50,550 nt of DNA from Candidatus Gottesmanbacteria bacterium RIFCSPLOWO2_01_FULL_42_22 (GTDB taxonomy: Bacteria; Patescibacteriota; Microgenomatia; 2-02-FULL-39-11): the NCBI GenBank assembly GCA_001779315.1, contig MFJU01000022.1, forward strand, positions 1 to 50,550. The letters run 5' to 3'. A program made the position numbers and the translations under genes. This document shows, in pieces, positions 19,598 to 29,695 of this stretch. Every line of letters starts with the position of its first letter. Positions within the stretch are counted from its first letter, which is position 1. The notes under the pieces are model-generated. The model ran no database searches and had not been told where the DNA came from. It was given only the letters and a program-made list of their open reading frames with translations.

Positions 19598-20317
19598 ATG
19601 CCGAAGAAAAAAACAGCCAAAAAAGAGATTAAAAATAAATTGGAAACAGCCGTTTATAATCCGGATGGCAAAGTTGTAAAGAAAATTTCATTGCCTAGTG
19701 ATGTTTTTGATGTCGAGGTGAAAGCGGAGCTTCTCAATATGGCTGTCAGGATTTATCAGGCTAACCAGCGTGTGGGTACGCATAAAGCCAAGACACGGGG
19801 ACAGGTGACCGGTTCAACCAGAAAAATATACCGGCAGAAAGGTACAGGCCGCGCCCGTCATGGGGATATTAAAGCTCCGATTTTTATAGGCGGCGGTGTC
19901 TCCCATGGACCGCTCCCCCGGGATTACCGGCTAGCCTTTCCCAAAAAAATGAAAAAGCTGGCACTTTTCGGAGCATTAACCGCCAGATTCCGCGGAAATA
20001 GTTTGAAAATATTAGCGAAAACTGAAGAGCTTAAACCTAAAACAAAAGATTTATTCCGGGTTTTAAAAAATTTGAATTTAGAACCTGATAAAAAAAATGA
20101 TAAAATGACGACTCTCTTAATTACAGACGGCAAATCAGATAATCTTGTACAGGCAGGCCGCAATTTGCCCAATTTTAAAATTTCGGCAGTTAATCAATTG
20201 TCAGCTTATGAAGTTTTAGCGAATAAAAATTTGCTAATGATGCAAAAAGCCATAAATATTTTATCGGGAGAGAAAGATGAAGAAGTAAAACCGCTGAAAG
20301 GGACGGCAAAATCATGA
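19598..20317 (+). CDS. rplD: 50S ribosomal protein L4
   Basis: YRQKGTGRARHGDIKAPIFIGGGVSHGP. Confidence 0.97.
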   Translation: MPKKKTAKKEIKNKLETAVYNPDGKVVKKISLPSDVFDVEVKAELLNMAVRIYQANQRVGTHKAKTRGQVTGSTRKIYRQKGTGRARHGDIKAPIFIGGGVSHGPLPRDYRLAFPKKMKKLALFGALTARFRGNSLKILAKTEELKPKTKDLFRVLKNLNLEPDKKNDKMTTLLITDGKSDNLVQAGRNLPNFKISAVNQLSAYEVLANKNLLMMQKAINILSGEKDEEVKPLKGTAKS

Positions 20318-20613
20318 AAAAAAATATTATTGTTGTCAGGCCGATTATCAGCGAACGGTCATTAAGTGATGCCAGGCGCGGTGTCTTTACTTTCGAAGTG
20401 GTTAAAAATGCCAATAAAGATTTGGCGGCTTCGGAAATAAGCAAGCTTTTCAATGTTAAAGTGGTCAGCATTACATCAGAAATAATTAAAGGCAAAATAA
20501 AATCAACAGGACGAAAAAAGCTCAGAGTTAAACGGCCTGATATGAAAAAAGTCCGCGTGCGTCTTTCAACTGGTCAAACCATACCCTTATTTGAAGTCGG
20601 ACAAACATCATGA
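20314..20613 (+). CDS. rplW: 50S ribosomal protein L23
   Basis: VVRPIISERSLSDARRGVFTFEVVKNANK; position. Confidence 0.95.
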   Translation: MKKNIIVVRPIISERSLSDARRGVFTFEVVKNANKDLAASEISKLFNVKVVSITSEIIKGKIKSTGRKKLRVKRPDMKKVRVRLSTGQTIPLFEVGQTS

Positions 20614-21395
20614 ACATATTAAACCAAAAAAGACCGGAAAAAAATTTAAGCCGGATTTTGTCGAAGAATTCCGGCCGGAATTCAACCGGCAAAATTACCA
20701 TCAGGCATCAGGGAGGCAGGCAAAAGAGGTATTACCGGCAAATAGATTTCAGGAGGGATAAAACCGGAGTTGCAGGCAGAGTCGTCGCTTTTGAATATGA
20801 TCCTAACCGCAATGTTCATCTGGCTTTGGTCCATTATTCAGACGGTGAAAAAAGATATATTCTTTCTCCAATCGGTTTGGAATTGGGAAAAATAGTGGTT
20901 GCCGGGCTGGAGGTTGAATCAAATATCGGCAACGCTCTCCCCATGTCCAAAATTCCCATCGGTATGCCCATTCACAATGTGGAATTGCACCCCGGCCGTG
21001 GCGGTCAGATTGTCCGGGGAGCCGGAACCATGGCTACCATTCTGGCCCGCGAAGGCGGTTTCGTTCATTTGAAACTGCCATCAGGCGAGATCCGGAAAGT
21101 CCGGGAAAACGGCATGGCTACTGTCGGCCAGCTCGGCAATCAGGCATGGAAAGATACGCCCATCGGTAAAGCCGGCAGGGCCCGACTTTTAGGCAGACGT
21201 CCGAGTGTGCGCGGTACCGCCATGCATCCTGGTTCGCATCCTCACGGAGGCGGAGAAGGAAGAAGCGGAGAGGGACTAAAAAGTTCCAAAACTCCCTGGG
21301 GTAAAATAGCCCGCGGATTAATAACCAGGAAAAGGGGTAAATACTCCGACAGATACATAATTTCCCGCAGGAAGAAAAAAGGAAGGATTAAATAA
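20610..21395 (+). CDS. rplB: 50S ribosomal protein L2
   Basis: GRNSTGKITIRHQGGRQKRYYR; GRRPSVRGTAMHPGSHPHGGGEGR. Confidence 0.98.
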   Translation: MNILNQKRPEKNLSRILSKNSGRNSTGKITIRHQGGRQKRYYRQIDFRRDKTGVAGRVVAFEYDPNRNVHLALVHYSDGEKRYILSPIGLELGKIVVAGLEVESNIGNALPMSKIPIGMPIHNVELHPGRGGQIVRGAGTMATILAREGGFVHLKLPSGEIRKVRENGMATVGQLGNQAWKDTPIGKAGRARLLGRRPSVRGTAMHPGSHPHGGGEGRSGEGLKSSKTPWGKIARGLITRKRGKYSDRYIISRRKKKGRIK

Positions 21396-21401
21396 ATTTT
21401 T

Positions 21402-21686
21402 ATGTCCAGATCAAGTAAAAAAGGACCTTATATTGACGCTAATCTTTTAAAGAAGGTTCTGTTACAGAAAAAGGGGGATGACCGTTCAGCCATCAAAACC
21501 TGGGCTCGGGCCTGCCAGATTTCCCCGGATTTTGTCGGCCATAAATTTGCTGTTTACAACGGCCAGAAATTCATAGAATTTTATGTTTCGGAAACCATGG
21601 TTGGACACCGCTTGGGAGAATTTTCACCGACCAGGACTTTCCGCGGCCACGGTCAGGTTACTAAGAGAGTGTTGGAGAAAACCTAA
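21402..21686 (+). CDS. rpsS: 30S ribosomal protein S19
   Basis: [37 protein letters not shown]. Confidence 0.98.
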   Translation: MSRSSKKGPYIDANLLKKVLLQKKGDDRSAIKTWARACQISPDFVGHKFAVYNGQKFIEFYVSETMVGHRLGEFSPTRTFRGHGQVTKRVLEKT

Positions 21687-21691
21687 AAAAT

Positions 21692-22132
21692 ATGGAAGCG
21701 ACAGCCTATATCAAATACGTCAAAATTTCGCCTAAAAAAGTCAAATCATTAGCCAAGCTGACGGTTGGTTTGCCGGTTACTTCTGCTTTGGAAAGACTTA
21801 AATTTACCCCCGGTAAATCAAGCATCCTTCTTCTCAAAGCAATACTTTCAGCCCGCGCCAACGCCGTCAATAATTTAAAACTTGATGAAAAAAATCTAAT
21901 AGTCAGTGCGATTTCTATTGAAAAAGGACCTTTTTTGAAAAGATGGCAGCCGGTGGCGCGCGGAACCGCCCATGCTTACAAAAAAAGAAGCAGCCATTTA
22001 AAGATCAAAGTAGCAGAGAAAACAGCGAAGATCACGGAGAAAAAAGCTGAATTGTCCGCTGAAAACAAAACTGCAGAATCAAAACCGGCTGCAAAAATTA
22101 AGGAGAAGGGAAGGGATAAAAAAAATGGGTAG
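21692..22132 (+). CDS. rplV: 50S ribosomal protein L22 with Lys/Glu-rich tail
   Basis: KYVKISPKKVKSLAKLTVGLPVTSALERLKFTP; RGTAHAYKKRSSHLKIKV. Confidence 0.96.
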   Translation: MEATAYIKYVKISPKKVKSLAKLTVGLPVTSALERLKFTPGKSSILLLKAILSARANAVNNLKLDEKNLIVSAISIEKGPFLKRWQPVARGTAHAYKKRSSHLKIKVAEKTAKITEKKAELSAENKTAESKPAAKIKEKGRDKKNG

Positions 22133-22784
22133 AAAAGTTAATCCGATAGGTTTCCGCATGGGTATTGTCAATACTTGGGATTCCCGCTGGTTTGCGGACA
22201 ACAAGCAATACAAAGTATTTGTTATGGAAGATAATTTCCTGCGAGATTTATTTTTCAACCGGATAAAAGGTGCCGGTTTAACCAAGGTAGAAATCGAAAG
22301 ATCAATAAACACCATTAATGTTATTTTGCATGTTGTGCGTCCGGGTTTGGTAATCGGACGGGGTGGCCAGGGTATGGAAGATCTGAAAAAATATGTGCAA
22401 AAAAGCCTTTTGGCGTTCCGCCAAAAAAAGAGCGGTCTTTTGGATAAAAAAAATGTTTTGAAAATAGATTTGAAAGTGGAACCGGTGAAAGAACCCAATC
22501 TCAATGCCCGCTTTATGGCAACTCAAATAGCCGAACAGTTGCAAAAGAGACTGCCTCACAAAAGAGTCGTCAATTTTGCTTTGGAGAAAATGATGAACAG
22601 CGGAGCGCGCGGAGCCAAAATAATCATAGCCGGCAGAATTGCCGGAGCGGAAATTGCCAGGCGGGAAACTTATAAAAAAGGCACATTACCATTATCAACC
22701 ATCAGGGAAGATATTGATTTTGCTTCCGTACCGTCTTTAACAAAATCAGGTTATATCGGCATTAAAGTTTGGATTTGCAGATAA
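22125..22784 (+). CDS. rpsC: 30S ribosomal protein S3
   Basis: MGRKVNPIGFRMGIVNTWDSRWFADNKQY; KH motif VIGRGGQGMEDL. Confidence 0.98.
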   Translation: MGRKVNPIGFRMGIVNTWDSRWFADNKQYKVFVMEDNFLRDLFFNRIKGAGLTKVEIERSINTINVILHVVRPGLVIGRGGQGMEDLKKYVQKSLLAFRQKKSGLLDKKNVLKIDLKVEPVKEPNLNARFMATQIAEQLQKRLPHKRVVNFALEKMMNSGARGAKIIIAGRIAGAEIARRETYKKGTLPLSTIREDIDFASVPSLTKSGYIGIKVWICR

Positions 22785-22788
22785 AAAT

Positions 22789-23196
22789 ATGTTAACACCA
22801 AAAAGAACAAAACACCGCAAACATTTCAGAGGTAAAATGCGTGGTATGGACAGCCGCGGTTCGGAAGTTATTTTCGGGCAATTCGGATTGAAAGCCATGA
22901 GTGCGGGCTGGGTCTCGTCCAAGCAAATCGAAGCCGGCCGCCGTGTTCTGACCCGCTATACCCAAAAAGGCGGACGGGTCTGGATCAGAATTTTTCCTGA
23001 TCATGCCATTAGCGACAAACCGCCGGAAGTCAGGATGGGTGGCGGTAAGGGCGATGTCGTTGAGTACGTTTTCACCGTCAAACCCGGACGTATTATTTTC
23101 GAAATGGGCGGTATTACAGCCGAATCGGCAAAGGAAGCCATAACTACAGCCGGAGGTAAACTCCCGGTTAAAACAAAATTTATCGTTAAAACATAA
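22789..23196 (+). CDS. rplP: 50S ribosomal protein L16
   Basis: MLTPKRTKHRKHFRGKMRG...FGLKAMSAGWVSSKQIEAGRR. Confidence 0.98.
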   Translation: MLTPKRTKHRKHFRGKMRGMDSRGSEVIFGQFGLKAMSAGWVSSKQIEAGRRVLTRYTQKGGRVWIRIFPDHAISDKPPEVRMGGGKGDVVEYVFTVKPGRIIFEMGGITAESAKEAITTAGGKLPVKTKFIVKT

Positions 23197-23197
23197 G

Positions 23198-23404
23198 ATG
23201 AAAAAAAGCCAAGCCAAAGAATTACCAAATAAGACCGTAAAAGCGCTGAATAAAGATTTGTTGGATCTTTATACGGAACTTAAAAAAAAGTCGGTTGATG
23301 ATGCCAGCGGTAAAATTAAAAATGTCAGCTGGAAGCGCAGTGTAAAAAAAGACATAGCCCGCATATTAACCGTTATCAGAATAAAGGAGTTGACGACAAA
23401 ATGA
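23198..23404 (+). CDS. rpmC: 50S ribosomal protein L29
   Basis: DLLDLYTELKKKSVDDASGKIKNVSWKRSVKKDIARILTVI; position. Confidence 0.9.
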   Translation: MKKSQAKELPNKTVKALNKDLLDLYTELKKKSVDDASGKIKNVSWKRSVKKDIARILTVIRIKELTTK

Positions 23405-23628
23405 AAATGTTAACAGGCAAAGTCGTTTCGGACAAAATGTTAAACACCTTGGTGGTAGAAGTAGTCAGACAATCGATTCATCCTTTATATAAAAAAATCT
23501 TAAGACGAAGCAAAAGATACAAAGTACACAATACGGATTCCGGTATAAAAACTGGGGATACCGTCAAAATTGCCGAAACGAAACCAATGTCAAAAGAAAA
23601 GTATTTCAAAGTCGTTGAAAAGATATGA
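23401..23628 (+). CDS. rpsQ: 30S ribosomal protein S17
   Basis: [41 protein letters not shown]. Confidence 0.95.
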   Translation: MKMLTGKVVSDKMLNTLVVEVVRQSIHPLYKKILRRSKRYKVHNTDSGIKTGDTVKIAETKPMSKEKYFKVVEKI

Positions 23629-23999
23629 TCCAGTTAAGATCCATACTGAATGTGGCCGATAATACCGGTGCCCAAAGGCTTTCGGTTATCCAAGTCCACG
23701 GCCGCGGCAACCGGATGATAGCTTATGCCGGTGATGTTGTTACTTGTGTGGTAAAAAAAGCCGCAGCGGAAGGTATGGTAAAAAACCATGAAATAGTCAA
23801 AGCGGTTATTGTCAGGACCCGTAAGGAAACCAGACGGACCGACGGCTCCTATATCCGTTTTGATGAAAATGCCGCTGTGATTATAGATAATCCCAAGGAT
23901 AAAAATCCCAAAGGCACCAGAATTTTCGGACCGGTTATCAGGGAGCTTAAAGATTTAGGGTTTAACAAAATTGTTTCCATGGCTACGGAGGTTTACTAA
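23625..23999 (+). CDS. rplN: 50S ribosomal protein L14
   Basis: [24 protein letters not shown]. Confidence 0.98.
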   Translation: MIQLRSILNVADNTGAQRLSVIQVHGRGNRMIAYAGDVVTCVVKKAAAEGMVKNHEIVKAVIVRTRKETRRTDGSYIRFDENAAVIIDNPKDKNPKGTRIFGPVIRELKDLGFNKIVSMATEVY

Positions 24000-24002
24000 A
24001 AA

Positions 24003-24311
24003 ATGATGAAATTAAAAAAAGGTGATGAAGTTATCGTCACCATGGGCAAAGATAAAGGCAAGAAGGGCAAGGTCGAAAAAATTTATGCTCAGAGAGAAAC
24101 TGCGCTTATTCCCGGTTTAAACCTTTATAAAAGGCATTTGAAAAAAAGGGATGAAAAAAATCCGGGGGGCATTGTCGATTTCCCCAGGCCACTGGCATTC
24201 GCCAAAGTGGCTCTTATCTGTTCCAAATGCGGCAAGCCGACCCGGATTGGCTTTAAATTTGATAATAAAATTAAAAAAAGAATCTGCCGTAAATGTCAGG
24301 CGGTAATCTAA
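24003..24311 (+). CDS. rplX: 50S ribosomal protein L24
   Basis: LKKGDEVIVTMGKDKGKKGKVEKI; C-terminal CxxC pairs. Confidence 0.96.
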   Translation: MMKLKKGDEVIVTMGKDKGKKGKVEKIYAQRETALIPGLNLYKRHLKKRDEKNPGGIVDFPRPLAFAKVALICSKCGKPTRIGFKFDNKIKKRICRKCQAVI

Positions 24312-24320
24312 ATTAAGCAT

Positions 24321-24866
24321 ATGTCATCTTTTCGTGATCAATATCTAAAGACAGGCAGGCAAACAATAGCCAGGGATTTAAAAATCAGCAATATCATGGC
24401 GGTCCCGCAACTTATAAAAGTGGTTATTAATGTAAGTTTGGGAGAAGCTCTCAGTAATAAAAAAGCGGTTGAAACCGTTATGAATCAGATAAGCCTCATT
24501 ACCGGACAAAAGCCCGTGGCTACCCGTGCCAGAAAAGATATCTCCACTTTCAAATTAAGAAAAGGTGAAATAGTCGGAGTAAAAGTCACTTTAAGAGCCG
24601 GCAAAATGTACGATTTCGTAGAAAAACTGATCAAGATTGTCCTTCCCCGTATCAGGGATTTCCGCGGTATTTCCCTTGGCGGATTTGATGGGCAAGGGAA
24701 TTACACTTTGGGTCTTTCCGAACAGATTGTTTTTCCGGAAATCGATATGTCAAAAATCGATAAAGCCAGAGGCCTGGAGATAACAATGGTGACCAATGCA
24801 GGAAAAGAAGGGACAAAAAAACTGATGGAAAACCTGGGATTTCCCTTTATGAAAGTCAGGAAATAA
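24321..24866 (+). CDS. rplE: 50S ribosomal protein L5
   Basis: TGQKPVATRARKDISTFKLRKGEIVGVKVTLRAGKMYDF. Confidence 0.98.
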   Translation: MSSFRDQYLKTGRQTIARDLKISNIMAVPQLIKVVINVSLGEALSNKKAVETVMNQISLITGQKPVATRARKDISTFKLRKGEIVGVKVTLRAGKMYDFVEKLIKIVLPRIRDFRGISLGGFDGQGNYTLGLSEQIVFPEIDMSKIDKARGLEITMVTNAGKEGTKKLMENLGFPFMKVRK

Positions 24867-24900
24867 TTTAATCGTGATATAATCAGACACTTAAAAAAAT

Positions 24901-25086
24901 ATGGCTAAACAATCAGATATCATTAAATTTCAGAAAAAGCAGAAATTTGAAGTAAGACAGAGAAACCGCTGCCAGTTCTGCGGTAGGGCTCGTGGGTATA
25001 TGAGACGGTTCGGACTATGCCGTTTATGTTTCCGGGAAAAAGCTAATTTAGGCCAATTGCCCGGAGTAATTAAAGCCAGTTGGTAA
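24901..25086 (+). CDS. rpsN: 30S ribosomal protein S14, zinc-binding type
   Basis: 61 aa; [39 protein letters not shown]. Confidence 0.97.
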   Translation: MAKQSDIIKFQKKQKFEVRQRNRCQFCGRARGYMRRFGLCRLCFREKANLGQLPGVIKASW

Positions 25087-25092
25087 AAAATT

Positions 25093-25482
25093 ATGACGCA
25101 TGATCCTATTTCAGATTTTTTCGCCAGAATTAAAAATGCCTATATGGCTGGTAAAAATGAAACAGATGTTCCTTATTCCAAAATGAAATTAGCCTTGGCC
25201 GAAATTCTGAAAAACCAGGGATATTTGGGGAAAGTGGAAATAAAGGGTTCGACGCATAAAGATTTGATTATGAGTTTGCTGTACCAGAACAAGGAACCAA
25301 AAATAACAGACATTATCATGGTCAGCAAACCGGGTAAAAGGGTCTATGTTAAAAGGGATGAATTGCCCAGGGTCAGGCAGGGTATGGGTATGGCGATTGT
25401 TTCTACCCAGGAAGGAATAATGACCGACCGGCAGGCCAGAAAAAAAGGCTTAGGCGGCGAATTGATTTGTAAAATGTGGTAA
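25093..25482 (+). CDS. rpsH: 30S ribosomal protein S8
   Basis: DPISDFFARIKNAYMAGK; TDRQARKKGLGGELICKMW. Confidence 0.97.
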   Translation: MTHDPISDFFARIKNAYMAGKNETDVPYSKMKLALAEILKNQGYLGKVEIKGSTHKDLIMSLLYQNKEPKITDIIMVSKPGKRVYVKRDELPRVRQGMGMAIVSTQEGIMTDRQARKKGLGGELICKMW

Positions 25483-25488
25483 AAATAT

Positions 25489-26043
25489 ATGGGAAAATTA
25501 AGACAAAAACCGATAATTTTTCAGGCACCTACCAATGTTTCGCTGGAAAACGGCAGAATTAAAATGGCAGGCCCCAAAGGCGATCTGCAAATTGACATAC
25601 CGGCAAAAATAGACGCCCAACTTGAGCCTACGAAAGTCAAACTCACTGTAGCCGACGAGAAGGATAATCCTCTCTTAGGACTTTATAATTCCCTCATCAG
25701 AAATGCCATCAGCGGAGTTTCCAGCGGTTGGCAAAAAACTTTGGAATTGGTAGGCGTGGGATTCCGCGCTCAAGGAACGGGTAGTGAACTTATTTTAAAT
25801 GTTGGATTTTCCCATCCGGTTAAAATAACAGCGCCTCCCGGCGTGACTTTCCAAGTCAGTGAGAACAAAATTATCGTCTCAGGAGCGGATAAATATTTGG
25901 TCGGCGAGACAGCTGCAAGCGTGCGCAGAGTCAAGCCGCCCGAACCGTATAAAGGCAAGGGCATCCGCTATTTAAATGAAGTCATCCGCAAAAAACTGGG
26001 TAAAGCAGCCAAAGCAGTCGGTGCAGCTTCGGCAGCTAAGTAA
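25489..26043 (+). CDS. rplF: 50S ribosomal protein L6
   Basis: LELVGVGFRAQ; RRVKPPEPYKGKGIRYLNEVIRKKLGKA. Confidence 0.97.
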   Translation: MGKLRQKPIIFQAPTNVSLENGRIKMAGPKGDLQIDIPAKIDAQLEPTKVKLTVADEKDNPLLGLYNSLIRNAISGVSSGWQKTLELVGVGFRAQGTGSELILNVGFSHPVKITAPPGVTFQVSENKIIVSGADKYLVGETAASVRRVKPPEPYKGKGIRYLNEVIRKKLGKAAKAVGAASAAK

Positions 26044-26047
26044 ACTT

Positions 26048-26413
26048 ATGAACAGAAAAATACTATTAGCACGCAAAAATAAATCCAAATCCATAATACT
26101 AGCCGGGCATAAGGGGACGGCTAAGCGTCCGCGGTTATCGGTTTTCAGGTCAAACCGTTATATTTATGCCCAGCTTGTCGATGATGAGAGCGGTAAGACT
26201 CTGGTTTCGGCCAGCGAGAAGGAGATAGTCAGGGACAAAAAACCAGAATCTACCAAAAAAAGCGCAACAGCCAGACTCGTCGGGGGACTTTTGGCAGAAA
26301 AATCAATAAAGAAAAATATAAAAAAAGCCATTTTTGACAGAAGGGATTACCACTACCACGGCAGGGTAAAACAGTTAGCTGAAGGAGCCAGGGAGAAAGG
26401 CCTGCAAATTTAA
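26048..26413 (+). CDS. rplR: 50S ribosomal protein L18
   Basis: RPRLSVFRSNRYIYAQLVDDESGKTL; start MNRKILL at 26048. Confidence 0.96.
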   Translation: MNRKILLARKNKSKSIILAGHKGTAKRPRLSVFRSNRYIYAQLVDDESGKTLVSASEKEIVRDKKPESTKKSATARLVGGLLAEKSIKKNIKKAIFDRRDYHYHGRVKQLAEGAREKGLQI

Positions 26414-26415
26414 TT

Positions 26416-26856
26416 ATGGATGAAGAATTTTCAGAAAAAGTTGTTCAGGTAAACAGGGTTTCCAAAAAAACCACCGGCGGCAACAAGATCGGTTTTTCTA
26501 TACTGGTTGTTGTTGGTGACAAAAAAGGCAAAGTCGGTGTGGGATTGGGCAAAGCAGCTGATGTTGCTTCTGCAATCAGAAAAGCCTCATCCTATGCCAA
26601 AAAGCATATGGTCAAAATTCCTTTGGTCAGGACGACCATTCCTCATGAAATCAGAATTAAATTGGGTGCGGCCAAAATTCTTCTTAAACCGGCTCCACCC
26701 GGTACAGGCATCAGGGCAGGAGGCAGTGTCAGGGCTGTTGTCGAGGCAGCCGGCATTAAAGATATTGTTTCTAAAATCTTAGGCACGGACAATAAAGCCT
26801 CCAATGTCTATGCGACTTTTGCTGCATTACAAAAACTTAAAGAAAGGCGCATATGA
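26416..26856 (+). CDS. rpsE: 30S ribosomal protein S5
   Basis: VVQVNRVSKKTTGGNKIGFSILVVVGDKKGKVGVGLGKA. Confidence 0.98.
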   Translation: MDEEFSEKVVQVNRVSKKTTGGNKIGFSILVVVGDKKGKVGVGLGKAADVASAIRKASSYAKKHMVKIPLVRTTIPHEIRIKLGAAKILLKPAPPGTGIRAGGSVRAVVEAAGIKDIVSKILGTDNKASNVYATFAALQKLKERRI

Positions 26857-27293
26857 TCGATTTAAAGAATCTTCCCAAACAAACAGACAGACGCGGCAAA
26901 CGCTTGGGCCGCGGGCATGGCAGCGGCCGCGGTAAGACAGCCGGCCGGGGAACCAAAGGACAAAAAGCCAGAGGGAATATTCCCGTCAGGATAAAAGAAG
27001 GGGGAATATCCTTTGTCAAGAGACTACCTCTTTTCAGAGGCCGCGGCAGGAATAAAAGCATAAGTACCAAGCCTTTTATCATTAATCTTAAAGATCTGCC
27101 GGATTTAGCCAAAAATACGGTCGTTGATTTGGCCTTTTTGGTAAAATCAAAATTAGTCAAACAGGAAATTGCTGAAAGTTACGGTCTTAAATTATTGGGA
27201 GACGGTGAAATTAAAATGCCGGTAACTGTTAAAATAGCCTGTTCCAAACGCGCGAAACATAAAATCGAAAAAGCCGGCGGCAAAGTTGAATGA
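26853..27293 (+). CDS. rplO: 50S ribosomal protein L15
   Basis: [28 protein letters not shown]; overlaps rpsE by 4 nt (no rpmD between). Confidence 0.98.
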   Translation: MIDLKNLPKQTDRRGKRLGRGHGSGRGKTAGRGTKGQKARGNIPVRIKEGGISFVKRLPLFRGRGRNKSISTKPFIINLKDLPDLAKNTVVDLAFLVKSKLVKQEIAESYGLKLLGDGEIKMPVTVKIACSKRAKHKIEKAGGKVE

Positions 27294-28576
27294 ATAAATA
27301 TCTCAGATCCATTAGTCTGGCATTTAAAACACCGGAACTTCGCCGCAAAATAATTTTTACGGCAGTAATTTTTCTGGTTTTTAGGATTTTTGCCCATGTA
27401 CCTGTGCCGGGGGTGAATCTGGTGAAATTGAGAGCCCTCTTTTCCCAAAGCGAATTCCTGGGACTGTTGGATATCTTCTCAGGAGGGACTTTGGCTAACT
27501 TCTCGGTCATGGCTATCGGTCTTAATCCTTACATCAATGCTTCCATCATCCTGCAGCTTTTGACGATTGTTTTTCCCAAACTCGAGGAACTTCAAAAAGA
27601 GGGAGAGGCAGGCAGGGAAAAAATCAACCAGTATACCCGTTTTCTGTCTGTGCCTTTAGCCACGTTGCAGTCTCTGGGTATGTATGCCCTTTTGAGAAAC
27701 CAGGGGATTATCGAAAATTTGAACCCTGTGACTTTGATGTCACTGGTGGCGACAATGACAGCAGGGACAGTTGTTTTAATGTGGTTGGGGGAACTTATCT
27801 CCGAGTTCGGCATCGGCAACGGTATTTCCCTTTTAATTTTTGCCGGAATCGTCGGGCGTATGCCGGTCTTTCTGGGCCAGACTTTTTCTCTGGTTTCCCA
27901 GGAAATGCTGGTTAATCTGCTTATTTTTGTTATCTTGGGATTTGCGGTAGTGGCCGGAATCGTCTTTATCAATGAAGCTGTCAGGCAAGTGCCGGTCAAC
28001 TACGCCAAAAGGATCAGGGGCAACCGTCTTTATGGCGGACAAACGACCTATTTACCTTTGAGATTGAATCAGGCCGGAGTTATTCCCATCATCTTTGCCG
28101 TTTCCCTCGTTTTAATCCCCCAGCTTCTGGGCAAATTTCTGTCGCAAATTCCCAATCAGGCTTTAGCCTCCGTGGCCTCCCGGGTGGCCGCTATTTTTTC
28201 AGCTCAAGGCATAGTTTACAATGTTTTCTATTTTCTTCTGGTTATCGGCTTTACTTATTTTTATACGGCGATTACCTTTAACCCCCAGAAAATATCAGGA
28301 GAAATCCAGAAGTACGGCGGATTTATACCGGGTATAAGGCCGGGCACTCCTACCGCCAATTACCTTAATTATATTCTGACCAGGATTACTTTAGCCGGAG
28401 CCCTGTTTTTAGGTTTGATTGCCATCCTGCCTTCTTTGGCACGTCTGGCGACCGGTATTTCCTATTTGACCATCGGCGGTACCAGTATTCTAATTGTTGT
28501 TTCGGTTGTTTTGGAGACAGTCAAACAGATAGAAGCCCAACTGGTTATGCGTAATTATGAAGGGTTTCTGAAGTAA
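27290..28576 (+). CDS. secY: protein translocase subunit SecY
   Basis: 10-TM-type protein; [57 protein letters not shown]. Confidence 0.98.
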   Translation: MNKYLRSISLAFKTPELRRKIIFTAVIFLVFRIFAHVPVPGVNLVKLRALFSQSEFLGLLDIFSGGTLANFSVMAIGLNPYINASIILQLLTIVFPKLEELQKEGEAGREKINQYTRFLSVPLATLQSLGMYALLRNQGIIENLNPVTLMSLVATMTAGTVVLMWLGELISEFGIGNGISLLIFAGIVGRMPVFLGQTFSLVSQEMLVNLLIFVILGFAVVAGIVFINEAVRQVPVNYAKRIRGNRLYGGQTTYLPLRLNQAGVIPIIFAVSLVLIPQLLGKFLSQIPNQALASVASRVAAIFSAQGIVYNVFYFLLVIGFTYFYTAITFNPQKISGEIQKYGGFIPGIRPGTPTANYLNYILTRITLAGALFLGLIAILPSLARLATGISYLTIGGTSILIVVSVVLETVKQIEAQLVMRNYEGFLK

Positions 28577-28578
28577 TT

Positions 28579-29148
28579 ATGCACCTTATTATCTACGGTC
28601 CGGAAGGCTCAGGCAAAGGCACGCAAGCCAATGTTCTAAGTAAATATTACCATTTGCCCATAATAACTTCCGGCGATTTGGTCAGAGCAATGGCTGAAGC
28701 TGATAAAGGATCAATCGGGCAAGCCTGCCGTCAGGCATTAGAATCAGGCACTTATGTTTCGGATGACGTCATGTTTGAAATCTGGCGGCAGAAATTGGCC
28801 ACAAGGGAAGCGAAAAAAGGTTTTATCCTAGACGGTTTTCCCAGAAATAAACATCAGGCGGAATTTTTGCTCGATCAGGTTAAGAAAAACGGTTATAAAA
28901 TTGACAGGGTAATTTATATTACTCTGGGTGATGAGGAAGCTCACCGCCGGCTGAAAAAGAGGAACCGCAAACTTTTTGAAGGGAGTACGGAGTTTCATGA
29001 CAGTCCGGAAAGGATTACCCAGCGTTTAGCCACCTACCGGGCGCGGGAAAAGGAAACATTGGCATATTTCAAGGAGATGAAACTGCTTACGGAAATCAAC
29101 GGAGAGCAAGCGGTAGAAGAGGTTTTCCATGAGATTGTTTCAGGGTAG
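28579..29148 (+). CDS. adk: adenylate kinase, short form
   Basis: LIIYGPEGSGKGTQANVLSKYYHLPIITSGDLVR; GFILDGFPRN. Confidence 0.93.
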   Translation: MHLIIYGPEGSGKGTQANVLSKYYHLPIITSGDLVRAMAEADKGSIGQACRQALESGTYVSDDVMFEIWRQKLATREAKKGFILDGFPRNKHQAEFLLDQVKKNGYKIDRVIYITLGDEEAHRRLKKRNRKLFEGSTEFHDSPERITQRLATYRAREKETLAYFKEMKLLTEINGEQAVEEVFHEIVSG

Positions 29149-29695
29149 AAAAATACTTCTTTTAGCCGGACTGGCCGGAACCGGTAAAACAACAGCCTCC
29201 GGCTTTTTTCGTTCATTTAATATCCCTGTAGTCAGAATGGGAGATGTGACCGACCGTTATCTAAGGAGAGAAAAATTAGTGTTGGATGAGACCAATGAAA
29301 GCAAGGTGAGACGCAATTTAAGACTGAAGTACGGCAGCGATTATTATGCCAGGGAGACGTTGCCCAAAGTCGCAAATAAACTAAACAGCAGCCGTTTGGT
29401 GATAGTTGAAGGCCTTCGTTCAGAAGAAGAGAGGCAGACGTTTTTAAAGGAATTTGGTAATTGCCGGCTACTCTATTTGGAAGTTCCCTCCGGATTACGG
29501 AAAGAAAGGCTCTTAAAAAGGAAAAACCGTCCCTTAAAATTAAGACAAATAGAATTAAGGGAAAATTACGAAAAAATAAATTTAGGGACTGATAGGCTTA
29601 AAAAAGAGGCGGATTATTTTATTAAAAATTCAGGTACGCTTTCCGATTTAAAAGAAGAAATTAAAGAGCTTGTCAAAAAAATAAGCAATGATTGA
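29129..29695 (+). CDS. P-loop kinase, resembling archaeal UPF0200/dephospho-CoA kinase-like proteins
   Basis: ILLLAGLAGTGKTTASGFFRSFNIPVVRMGDVTDRYLRREKLVLDETNESKVRRNLRLKYG. Confidence 0.6.
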   Translation: MRLFQGRKILLLAGLAGTGKTTASGFFRSFNIPVVRMGDVTDRYLRREKLVLDETNESKVRRNLRLKYGSDYYARETLPKVANKLNSSRLVIVEGLRSEEERQTFLKEFGNCRLLYLEVPSGLRKERLLKRKNRPLKLRQIELRENYEKINLGTDRLKKEADYFIKNSGTLSDLKEEIKELVKKISND

